Shown: positions 1 to 6,296 of the stretch, in pieces
Layout: every line of letters starts with the position of its first letter
Position numbering within the stretch: the first letter of the stretch is position 1
NCBI GenBank assembly: GCA_007116105.1
Contig: SKJA01000010.1
Span: 1 to 8,844, forward strand
Direction: 5' to 3'
Source: Candidatus Izemoplasma sp.
Lineage (GTDB): Bacteria > Bacillota_I > Bacilli_A > Izemoplasmatales > Izemoplasmataceae
Length of the DNA stretch: 8,844 bases
Made by a program: the position numbers and the translations under genes
Notes under the pieces: model-generated
Told to the model about the DNA's origin: nothing
The model's input: only the letters and a program-made list of their open reading frames with translations
Databases searched by the model: none

Positions 1-273
1 AGCGAAATTCCCAATACGTTTGTTTTTGTGATGTCGAGTTCTTTCTTAATCGAACGATATTATAACATCCATGGAGTGACATGGCTGTTGTTCGATAGTC
101 TCTTTGCACCATTCGGAGAAGCCTATGGTTTAGCGGTTGATCTTCCTTTAGCAATGGCAGCATCCAGTTTTTATATTTTCTTAAGTCTTGGGTTGGTGCT
201 TATCATCGATTTGGTGAGTGCTTGGCTTGACCCTCGCATTCGGATGTTTCAAAAAGACCGCGTTATTTCCTAA
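1..273 (+). CDS. Oligopeptide/dipeptide ABC transporter permease, OppB/DppB type (C-terminal fragment)
   Basis: Frame 1 is open from the first base to the TAA at 271-273, so this is the last 90 codons of a gene that starts before the window. The fragment has the OppB-class ending: an IE-x3-NI-x-G motif (fragment residues 17-25), a hydrophobic last membrane helix (about 53-72), and the family's C-terminal signature WLDPRIR (75-81). Such permeases form the membrane channel of peptide importers, paired with an OppC-type permease and two ATPases. The IE-x3-NI-x-G region favours OppB over OppC. The GTG at 28 and ATG at 31 lie inside the conserved region and are not real starts. A strong terminator follows 23 bases downstream, so this is the last gene of its transcript and is not part of the phosphate operon. 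The substrate cannot be told from this part. Confidence 0.8.
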   Translation, partial: SEIPNTFVFVMSSSFLIERYYNIHGVTWLLFDSLFAPFGEAYGLAVDLPLAMAASSFYIFLSLGLVLIIDLVSAWLDPRIRMFQKDRVIS

Positions 274-296
274 AAACGAACAGTAAAGCACAGATT

Positions 297-324
297 AAAG
301 ACCTTAGCGATAAGGTCTTTTTTT
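297..324 (+). terminator. Rho-independent terminator after the peptide permease gene
   Basis: A perfect 10-bp stem, AAAGACCTTA (297-306) and TAAGGTCTTT (311-320), closes a GCGA loop of the GNRA type. It runs straight into a seven-T tract (318-324). It ends the upstream permease transcript and insulates the pst promoter, whose PhoP box begins two bases later. Confidence 0.93.
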
Positions 325-325
325 G

Positions 326-342
326 TTTACAAAATCTTAACA
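326..342 (+). promoter_or_regulatory. PhoP-box pair upstream of pstS
   Basis: Two hexamers, TTTACA (326-331) and TTAACA (337-342), lie as a direct repeat separated by exactly five bases, an 11-bp period. This matches the TT(A/T/C)ACA-N5 direct-repeat site described for PhoP in Bacillus subtilis. A third position at 348-353 (TGCATA) matches poorly. The pair sits 31 bp upstream of a consensus -10 that has no recognisable -35, as expected for a promoter activated by a bound response regulator under phosphate starvation. The match to the site is direct; binding is inferred. Confidence 0.72.
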
Positions 343-373
343 TAATGTGCATAAAAATGAAATGAAGGAAATC

Positions 374-379
374 TATAAT
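374..379 (+). promoter_or_regulatory. -10 element of the pst operon promoter
   Basis: TATAAT at 374-379 is a perfect -10. At the normal spacing the -35 position (about 350-357) reads only A/T-rich sequence with no TTGACA likeness, so the promoter is probably activator dependent. Transcription would begin near 386, giving a leader of about 26 nt with the ribosome binding site AGGAGG at 401-406, five bases before the pstS ATG. Confidence 0.7.
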
Positions 380-411
380 GAGGAACGTAAATCAAATCTC
401 AGGAGGATTCA

Positions 412-1335
412 ATGAAGAAAATCGTTTTATTTACCCTCACAACGCTTTTGGCACTTTCGTTAGCTGCGTGTGGTGGAAGTAGTTTCGAAGATGAAGTCAT
501 AAATGTATACACTCGTGATACCACCTCAGGGACACGGGACGGATTTATGCGCGGGATCGGATTCACTGAAGCTGCAGGAAGTGACGATGTGTTAGTACCT
601 GGTTTCATTACCGCAAACAACACAGGTCAACTTGCAGCAATGACCACAGACCAAGCAGGCATTGGTTACATCTCGCTTTATAGCGTGAATAATACCGTCA
701 AAGGATTATCGTTTGAAGGTGTTGAACCAAGTGTTGAAAATGTACTTAATAACACGTATCAATTAAAACGCCCCTTTGTGTTCATGCATCGTTTAGACTT
801 TAGAAACGATCGCGAAGAAGCGCTGACAAAAGCTTTTGTCGCATTCACTCTTAGTAATGATGGTGCTGACTCAATCAACGACAACGGCGCTGTTGCGACA
901 AATGGTACAGGCAACTGGTCAACCTTACGTAACGATCATCCTATCTGTCAACAAGACAACTCAGATGTTACCTTAAACTTTGGTGGTTCAGACTCTGTTA
1001 CACGGATTGCGGAAGCATTAAGTGCTGCATTTTCACCAAACTGTGGCAACGTCCAAACAGTCAACAACCACACCGGCTCTGGTGATGGATGGAGACGGAC
1101 TCAGGGCGATCAAAAAGATGGCGTAAACTACATGCACATCGGGTACTCTTCTCGTTTCTTTAGAGGTGGCGAGTTAGAGACCGACCCAAGTGGAGAGTCT
1201 CGTTTCCAAATCGCTTGGGACGCGATTGTAGCGATTGTCCATTTAGACAATCCCGTGAATAACTTAACGGCTGATCAACTGACACGCATTTACAACGGAG
1301 AACTTTCTACGTGGGGCGACGTTATCAACGATTAA
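412..1335 (+). CDS. pstS: Phosphate ABC transporter substrate-binding lipoprotein PstS, circularly permuted
   Basis: This is the extracellular phosphate receptor of the Pst importer. Residues 1-19 are a lipoprotein signal peptide (KK, hydrophobic core, lipobox LAAC with C20), and AGGAGG five bases upstream fixes the start. The mature part carries all the usual PstS motifs in swapped order. Residues 30-160 match the normally C-terminal half: R35-x3-S39-G-T, IGY (84-86), VEPSVEN (104-110), RPF (120-122) and AFVAFTLS (141-148). A linker (about 160-185) follows. Residues 186-307 then match the normally N-terminal half: GGSDS (191-195), TGSGDG (221-226), IGYSSR (243-248), NPVNNLT (280-286) and IYNGELSTW (293-301). 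The protein ends just where a standard PstS crosses between lobes. At 307 residues it equals one complete PstS domain, so this is a rearrangement and not a truncation or a tandem fusion. Two extra cysteines (C179, C211) might pair. Family assignment is firm; functionality is inferred from motif retention. Confidence 0.9.
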   Translation: MKKIVLFTLTTLLALSLAACGGSSFEDEVINVYTRDTTSGTRDGFMRGIGFTEAAGSDDVLVPGFITANNTGQLAAMTTDQAGIGYISLYSVNNTVKGLSFEGVEPSVENVLNNTYQLKRPFVFMHRLDFRNDREEALTKAFVAFTLSNDGADSINDNGAVATNGTGNWSTLRNDHPICQQDNSDVTLNFGGSDSVTRIAEALSAAFSPNCGNVQTVNNHTGSGDGWRRTQGDQKDGVNYMHIGYSSRFFRGGELETDPSGESRFQIAWDAIVAIVHLDNPVNNLTADQLTRIYNGELSTWGDVIND

Positions 1336-1355
1336 GTGCTGTTTACTTAAGTGTT

Positions 1356-1378
1356 AAGGCCCCTTGAAGGGGCCTTTT
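1356..1378 (+). terminator. Intercistronic hairpin between pstS and pstC (weak terminator or processing site)
   Basis: A 9-bp GC-rich stem, AAGGCCCCT (1356-1364) and AGGGGCCTT (1368-1376), encloses a three-base loop and is followed by only two further T residues. With so short a T run it probably terminates partially or protects the upstream pstS mRNA from decay. Either effect would make receptor mRNA exceed permease mRNA, as is common in binding-protein operons. The RBS for pstC (AGGAGGG, 1387-1393) lies just after it. Confidence 0.7.
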
Positions 1379-1401
1379 AGCACGTTAGGAGGGCGAACAA
1401 C

Positions 1402-2334
1402 ATGTCACAGAAACACACAGCATTAAGTAAAATCGATGCCTTAACCCAAAGAACCTTAACCATCTTTGGTATTGTTTCAGCAAGCTTTATTTTGCTCATT
1501 GCCTTTTTTATCACCATTCGTGGGATTATCCCCTTTATCACCGACAACAACGGCGCGGGTGCAGTCAATGTCTGGTTGTTTTTAACAGAGACGGTTTGGC
1601 TTAGAGGGCCCACCTTTGTTTCGAGTGCCTACGGGGTAGGCTTTTTAATCATCCAAACCTTGTATTTAGCCTTTCTCTCACTTTTTATTTCCTTCCCGGT
1701 TGGGGTGTTAACGGCGCTTTTCATCGCCAAAATTGCACCTAAAAGGTTGGCTTCCGTGCTCAGAAGCATTGTTGAACTGATGGCATCCATCCCTTCGATT
1801 GTCTATGGACTCGTAGGGGTAGGTTTGTTTTTGCCGTGGATTCATGCTTTAGCGCGCGCTTTAGGTCAACAAAGTGCAGGAGGGTTAGGAACGCTTGGCG
1901 TCATGATTGTCCTTGCGCTAATGTCACTGCCAACCATCACGGCCATCAGTGAAGTCTCCATTCGTTCTGTCGATCAGTCACTGGAGCACGCCTCCCTTGC
2001 CTTAGGTGCGACACCGACCCAAACGCGGTTTAAGATCACACTTTTAGCTGCCAAATCTGGGATTTTCTCCAGTGCCATTTTAGCCATTGGCCGGGCTTTA
2101 GGCGAAGCCACTGCGGTGTCTTTGGTCGCAGGAAACGCACGAAGTGGCCCGAATTTTGGACTGTTTAACATCACCAGTACCTTAACCTCGACCATGTTAG
2201 AAGGCATGAAGGAAACGGTCGGTATTGATTACGATATTCGGTTTTCTGTCGGGATTATTTTAATGATTGTCATCTTGATAACCAACCTTATCTTGAACAC
2301 CCTGAAAAAGAAAGTGGGGAATGTTCATGCGTAA
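1402..2334 (+). CDS. pstC: Phosphate ABC transporter permease PstC
   Basis: PstC is one of the two membrane subunits that form the phosphate channel. The 310-residue length is normal for the Gram-positive family. A first membrane helix lies at about 20-45, followed by an extracytoplasmic stretch, then helices from about 80 onward. SIPSIVYGLVGVGLF (129-143) is typical of the family. The cytoplasmic ATPase-coupling (EAA) loop is around 193-230, with ASLALGAT at 197-204, and is followed by GRALGEATAVSLVAGN (230-245). The last helix spans about 281-299. The start is set by AGGAGGG eight bases upstream. The gene overlaps pstA by 8 bases, suggesting translational coupling. It lies in the Pho-controlled operon, after the hairpin that follows pstS. 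Confidence 0.95.
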   Translation: MSQKHTALSKIDALTQRTLTIFGIVSASFILLIAFFITIRGIIPFITDNNGAGAVNVWLFLTETVWLRGPTFVSSAYGVGFLIIQTLYLAFLSLFISFPVGVLTALFIAKIAPKRLASVLRSIVELMASIPSIVYGLVGVGLFLPWIHALARALGQQSAGGLGTLGVMIVLALMSLPTITAISEVSIRSVDQSLEHASLALGATPTQTRFKITLLAAKSGIFSSAILAIGRALGEATAVSLVAGNARSGPNFGLFNITSTLTSTMLEGMKETVGIDYDIRFSVGIILMIVILITNLILNTLKKKVGNVHA

Positions 2335-3535
2335 AAAACCATGGCGTCAAGTCATCCTTGACGGAGCCACCTATTTAGCGACACTCTTAAGTGTGTTTGC
2401 GTTGGGGATGATTTTCTTCTATGTCATTCGTGAGGGCGCCCATTTATTGAGTTTCGACCTGTTGCGAGGCGATTACCATGCCCGAGGCTTTGTTGGCTTG
2501 GTTGAAGAAGAGACGCAAGGCTCGTTTAATTTAACGGGACAACAAGGGGAAAATCGGTACCTCGTTGAGCGTTTGGGGTTGGTTTTAGAACAAAGCTTTG
2601 ATTTAGCAGGGGATGGCGTCATCAAAGTTGCGTATATTGATGAAGCGTCTCCGCTTAGAAGACTGACCAATCAAGATCCCACGTCCGAACAATCCTTCAT
2701 TGGACTTGAGACAGGAGCGGTGTTACGAAGAGTGTCTTATGTCGATCATCCAACCTCACTCACCTCCCGCGGTGCCGCTAGCATGGCCCGAGACATGAAT
2801 GACCCGGATAGAGCACTTCGTGAAGTCATCTTCTCCACCGAAGGTGGTGGTATTCGGGGATCACTCATCACAACACTCTACTTAATCTTTATCACCCTTG
2901 CGATTGCCTTACCGTTTGGTGTGTTAACCGCCATTTACTTCAATGAGTTTGCGCCAATCAATCGTGTGACGAAAGCCATGAGAAACTTTATTGAAACACT
3001 CACAGGCGTGCCTTCAATCATTTATGGGCTTTTAGGGATTACGGTCTTTGTTCCTCTCACCGTAAGGCTCACCCCTGCAGAGAATGCAAACTTAATCGCT
3101 GGGGGGTTGACGCTTGCTGTCATCTTGTTACCGGTGATTATCCGAACCACCGAGGAAGCCTTGAAAGTGGTCTCTCAAGATCATCGTTTTGCTTCTTTGG
3201 CGTTGGGCGCGAATAAAACTCAAACCACCTTCAAAGTGGTGTTACCACAAGCTTTGCCAGGGATTCTCACCGCGACCTTTTTAGGGATTGGCCGCGTCAT
3301 CGGAGAATCGGCTGCACTCATCTTTGTCTTAGGCGCAGCCATCCGGGACTCGGTCCGTATCTTTGAACCCTCAACCTCCTTGGCCGTACACATCTGGTCC
3401 ATGATGACGGATGAGCCTGCAAACATTGCACTTTCAAGCACCATTGCATTGATTATTTTGTTGATTGTTTTAACGTTAAACTTAGCGATTAAAACGACCG
3501 TATGGGCATTTGACTGGAAAGGAAGACGATCATGA
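2327..3535 (+). CDS. pstA: Phosphate ABC transporter permease PstA with a long extracytoplasmic insertion
   Basis: PstA is the second channel subunit. I chose the ATG at 2327 because GTGGGGA (2314-2320) is then about six bases away; the in-frame ATG at 2321 would directly abut that site. The result is 402 residues, against roughly 280-300 for most family members. A first helix lies at about 17-35. An unusual 130-residue segment follows (about 43-172), predicted to be outside the membrane. The core then resumes with helix 178-202, TGVPSIIYGLLGI (226-238), the ATPase-coupling loop EEALKVVS...ASLALGA (276-295), and GRVIGESAALIFVLGAA (322-338). The last helix spans about 368-388. Within the insertion, residues 83-140 resemble a PDZ pattern (LGLVL, then ASPL, then GLETGAVL), a weak suggestion only. 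The stop TGA overlaps the pstB start as ATGA. Confidence 0.93.
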   Translation: MRKKPWRQVILDGATYLATLLSVFALGMIFFYVIREGAHLLSFDLLRGDYHARGFVGLVEEETQGSFNLTGQQGENRYLVERLGLVLEQSFDLAGDGVIKVAYIDEASPLRRLTNQDPTSEQSFIGLETGAVLRRVSYVDHPTSLTSRGAASMARDMNDPDRALREVIFSTEGGGIRGSLITTLYLIFITLAIALPFGVLTAIYFNEFAPINRVTKAMRNFIETLTGVPSIIYGLLGITVFVPLTVRLTPAENANLIAGGLTLAVILLPVIIRTTEEALKVVSQDHRFASLALGANKTQTTFKVVLPQALPGILTATFLGIGRVIGESAALIFVLGAAIRDSVRIFEPSTSLAVHIWSMMTDEPANIALSSTIALIILLIVLTLNLAIKTTVWAFDWKGRRS

Positions 3536-4290
3536 TGACCACTGTCTTTAACATTGAGAACTTAAACCTATTTTATGGTGATTTTCACGCTTTGAAAAAC
3601 ATTGATATGGTGATTTATAAAAATCAAGTAACCGCCTTAATTGGGCCTTCAGGCTGTGGAAAGTCAACGTTCATTCGTTGTCTAAACCGCATGAACGACC
3701 TCATTCCTGAAGCCAAAATGGAAGGTTGTGTTCGTTTTGATGGAGAAGAGTGTCAAATCGGAGGGTATGATGTCATCGGACTTCGTAAACGGGTAGGGAT
3801 GGTGTTCCAAAAACCAAATCCCTTTCCCATGAGCATTTTTGATAACGTCGCTTTCGGTCCTAGACAACAAGGGATTAAGCAAAAAGAAGTGCTTCAAGGA
3901 ATCGTTGAAAAAGCTTTAAAGCAAGCGGCCTTATATGAAGAAGTCAAAGATCGCTTAACGAGCAGTGCGTTGTCTTTAAGTGGGGGTCAACAACAACGGT
4001 TGTGCATTGCAAGAGCCCTTGCCTTAGAACCTGAAGTCATTTTAATGGACGAACCCACCAGCGCCTTAGATCCTCTCGCAACTCAACGCATTGAATCGCT
4101 CATTAACGATTTGAAAGAAGACTACACCATTGTCATTGTCACACACTCGATGCAACAAGCTGCCCGGATCAGTGATTACACAGCGTTTTTCTATATGGGA
4201 GAGCTCAGAGAAATCGACACGACCGAAAAAATCTTTAAAGCACCCCGTTTAAAGCAAACGGAAGACTACATTACCGGACGCTTTGGTTAG
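3532..4290 (+). CDS. pstB: Phosphate ABC transporter ATP-binding protein PstB
   Basis: PstB is the cytoplasmic ATPase that powers phosphate import through PstC/PstA. All nucleotide-binding motifs are intact in 252 residues, the usual length: Walker A GPSGCGKST (38-46), Q-loop Q93 in the PstB-specific VFQKPNPFPMS (91-101), signature LSGGQQQR (149-156), Walker B VILMDEP (169-175), D-loop SALD (177-180) and switch histidine H205. The early LNRMNDLIPEA (51-61) is also characteristic of PstB. The start overlaps the pstA stop by four bases (ATGA), with an AAAGGAAG ribosome binding site (3518-3525) upstream. The next codon is also ATG, so initiation could fall one codon later. It ends with TAG, and the RBS of phoU overlaps that stop. 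Confidence 0.97.
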   Translation: MMTTVFNIENLNLFYGDFHALKNIDMVIYKNQVTALIGPSGCGKSTFIRCLNRMNDLIPEAKMEGCVRFDGEECQIGGYDVIGLRKRVGMVFQKPNPFPMSIFDNVAFGPRQQGIKQKEVLQGIVEKALKQAALYEEVKDRLTSSALSLSGGQQQRLCIARALALEPEVILMDEPTSALDPLATQRIESLINDLKEDYTIVIVTHSMQQAARISDYTAFFYMGELREIDTTEKIFKAPRLKQTEDYITGRFG

Positions 4291-4298
4291 GAGAGACT

Positions 4299-4952
4299 AT
4301 GAACGAACGACAACATTTTGAGCGTCAATTAGCGAAACTACGGACCCGTGTGGTGACGATGATGAACGACGTCGCCGATCAGTACAAACGTGTAAGACAA
4401 GCGCTTGAACTCAATGATAAAAAATTAGCCCATGGGTTGATTGCGTTTGATGAGGACATCAACCAACAAGAGATTGACATCAATGAAAACGTCTTAAGCA
4501 TCATCATCCGTGAGACACCAGTAGCCACAGATTTACGGATGGTCATCACAGCCATCAAAATCGCCAGTGACTTAGAACGGGTCGCAGATTATGCGTGCAA
4601 CATTGCGAAGTACATCATCCATACGCAAGCACAAGCGCTCTACACCGACGCCATTGATGCGTTTTTCCCACCCATTCTCGCCATGTTTGATCAATTGGCT
4701 CAAGCGTATGCGGATAAAGATTTAGAACTGGCCATGGCTGTCGCAAAACAAGATGAGCAAATTGATGATTTGTTTGAGAAGCACGTCAAAAAATTCATCC
4801 GCATCACCAAAACAGAAATCAACACCTCAGCGGAAGAAGCTGCAAGAGCCATTTTAGTCATCAAACAGCTGGAGCGTACAGGGGATCATTTGACCAACAT
4901 CGCAGAAGCCATCATTTATCATCAGAAAGCAACGCACATTGTCTTAAATTAA
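4299..4952 (+). CDS. phoU: Phosphate-signalling protein PhoU
   Basis: PhoU is the peripheral regulator that links the state of the Pst transporter to the PhoR kinase and restrains uptake when phosphate is plentiful. The 217-residue protein is all helical, with the two tandem three-helix repeats of the family. Each repeat carries the metal-cluster motif: D91-L-E93-R-V-A-D97 in the first and L191-E192-R193-T-G-D196 in the second, each followed by an x-NIA sequence. The RBS AGGAGAG (4289-4295) overlaps the pstB stop and leaves four bases before the ATG. The gene lies between pstB and the kinase gene, the arrangement expected if it passes the transporter signal to that kinase. No anomalies were seen. 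Confidence 0.95.
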   Translation: MNERQHFERQLAKLRTRVVTMMNDVADQYKRVRQALELNDKKLAHGLIAFDEDINQQEIDINENVLSIIIRETPVATDLRMVITAIKIASDLERVADYACNIAKYIIHTQAQALYTDAIDAFFPPILAMFDQLAQAYADKDLELAMAVAKQDEQIDDLFEKHVKKFIRITKTEINTSAEEAARAILVIKQLERTGDHLTNIAEAIIYHQKATHIVLN

Positions 4953-4960
4953 TCAAAATG

Positions 4961-4969
4961 TGCTATAAT
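4961..4969 (+). promoter_or_regulatory. Possible extended -10 promoter for the PhoR-like kinase
   Basis: TGCTATAAT (4961-4969) is a perfect extended -10 (TGnTATAAT) in the 34-base gap between phoU and the kinase gene. A partial -35 (TTGTCT, 4939-4944) overlaps the end of phoU with a long 19-base spacer. Start of transcription would fall near 4976, right at the ribosome binding site GAGGTGA (4976-4982). The mRNA would then have a leader of only about 11 nt. It may give the kinase a basal supply independent of the pst promoter. Confidence 0.5.
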
Positions 4970-4986
4970 CACCGCGAGGTGAGACC

Positions 4987-6231
4987 ATGATTAAAAAACC
5001 TATGATGTTTGGCATGATTGCCAGTCTTTGGTCATTTGGATTAATTTTGATATGGACGCAAAACCCTTTATTACAAGGGTTTTTGTTCATTTTAGTGACC
5101 ACGTTAAGTATCGTCACAGCCTTGACCCTCAATGAACGATACCAAAAACGTGAAACATGGCATCAAGAACAACTCGAATACCGTTTAAGTAAAACCCAAG
5201 AAGCCGAGGAGAAAACCCATGAACAACTCGACACGCTTGTTGAGACGTTAAGTAGCGGGTTTATGTTACTCGATTACGAAGGGGTCTTCACGATGGCGAA
5301 CAAAGCAGCGCGTGACCTTTTACAAAAACTCACCGTTAAACAGGAGACCATTCAGGATTTAAAGGCCTCTAAACCTCTGTATGAAGCGATTTACCAATCC
5401 TTTATTGCAGAGAAACCACAACGTCATCAAGTCCGTTTAGGAGACCTTACTTACGACATCCAAACCTCACCTTTATTCCAAGCGAAGTTGTTCATGGGTT
5501 TAATTGTCATTATGAGCGACATCACACAACTCAAACGAGCGGAACAGTTTCAAAAACAGTTTACTGCGGATGTTACGCATGAATTAAAGACACCCTTGAG
5601 TGCGATTTTAGGGTCAGCTGAACTGATGTTAAGACACACCCACATGACAAAATCTGAGCATGATGAATTTTTAGACACCATTTTTAAAGAAGCGAAACGA
5701 CTAGAAAAGCTGATTGCGGATTTGTTGATCATCTCAAAAATGGACCGCATCGACTACGAACTAAAAAAAACAACCGTGTCAATGCCAGACCTCATAAAGG
5801 AATGCACCGAAACATCTCAAAGCTGGTTTGCGAACAAAGGATTGGCGTTTACCGAACTGTCTGAGGCAGCCGATCTGCTCATCGATAAAGATAAGGTGCG
5901 TCAAGTCATCTTAAACTTATTGAGAAATGCGGCGCATTACACCGATCAAGGCAGTGTTCAACTTAAAGGCTACATAGAAGGCGCCTTTTACCGTATCGAT
6001 GTCTCGGATACAGGCATTGGCATTGCAAAAAGTGAACACGAGAACATCTTTAAACGGTTTTACCGTGTGGATGAAGCAAGAAGTCGTGATTCAGGCGGCA
6101 GTGGCTTAGGACTCAGCATCATTAAAAACGTGGTACTCAAACATCAAGGAAAAATCGAAGTCACGAGTGAACGTGCTCAAGGCTCGACCTTTAGTGTTTG
6201 GTTTCCACTCCCAGCGCCTTCACATAGATAA
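4987..6231 (+). CDS. phoR: PhoR-type membrane sensor histidine kinase
   Basis: This is a two-component sensor kinase, most likely controlling the phosphate response given its place after phoU. In its 414 residues two membrane helices come first (about 7-24 and 30-48), with almost no extracellular loop between them. A charged coiled coil (about 50-85) and a PAS domain (about 85-185) follow. The dimerisation/phosphoacceptor domain has H198 in FTADVTHELKTPLSA. The ATPase domain has N-box NLLRN (310-314), G1 DTGIGI (341-346), an F-box around F355-RF, and G2 GGSGLGLS (370-377). All catalytic motifs are intact. The tiny sensor loop suits PhoR kinases that read phosphate through PhoU and the transporter and not by binding ligand outside. 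The start is fixed by GAGGTGA. No response regulator is next to it, which is unusual because phoP and phoR are usually adjacent. The exact specificity is inferred from context. Confidence 0.87.
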   Translation: MIKKPMMFGMIASLWSFGLILIWTQNPLLQGFLFILVTTLSIVTALTLNERYQKRETWHQEQLEYRLSKTQEAEEKTHEQLDTLVETLSSGFMLLDYEGVFTMANKAARDLLQKLTVKQETIQDLKASKPLYEAIYQSFIAEKPQRHQVRLGDLTYDIQTSPLFQAKLFMGLIVIMSDITQLKRAEQFQKQFTADVTHELKTPLSAILGSAELMLRHTHMTKSEHDEFLDTIFKEAKRLEKLIADLLIISKMDRIDYELKKTTVSMPDLIKECTETSQSWFANKGLAFTELSEAADLLIDKDKVRQVILNLLRNAAHYTDQGSVQLKGYIEGAFYRIDVSDTGIGIAKSEHENIFKRFYRVDEARSRDSGGSGLGLSIIKNVVLKHQGKIEVTSERAQGSTFSVWFPLPAPSHR

Positions 6232-6235
6232 ATGC

Positions 6236-6264
6236 TTGCATCCAAGGGATGAATCGTATATAAT
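6236..6264 (+). promoter_or_regulatory. Promoter of the DUF1934-rpoE operon
   Basis: TTGCAT (6236-6241) and TATAAT (6259-6264) are separated by 17 bases. The -10 is perfect; the -35 keeps only TTG. Transcription would start near 6271, about 26 bases before the ATG at 6297. A short inverted repeat, CATCC-AAG-GGATG (6239-6251), lies over the -35 and spacer and might be an operator. No terminator is visible after the kinase gene, so read-through from the pst operon is possible. Confidence 0.68.
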
Positions 6265-6296
6265 ACAAAAGCATTAAGAAAAAAGGGTGTCGTGTC

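Noticed and set aside
28..273. A complete 81-residue membrane protein starting at GTG 28.
   Set aside because: The frame is open to base 1, and the first codons already match OppB-type permease sequence, so it is the end of a longer gene and not a small protein.
399..623. Minus-strand open frame of 74 codons over the pstS start.
   Set aside because: It lies opposite the signal peptide and first motifs of pstS, has no RBS, and has no recognisable protein features.
412..1335. PstS as a truncated pseudogene or as a fusion of two PstS copies.
   Set aside because: Each half is present exactly once, the total length equals one full domain, the reading frame, RBS and lipobox are intact, and all phosphate-site motifs are kept; permutation explains this better.
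1345..1352. Eight-base palindrome ACTTAAGT just after the pstS stop.
   Set aside because: It is short, A/T-rich and without flanking symmetry; the adjacent GC-rich hairpin explains the structure of this gap better.
1974..2207. Minus-strand frame of 77 codons inside pstC.
   Set aside because: It is antisense to the conserved ATPase-coupling loop of pstC; its openness follows from codon bias in the real gene.
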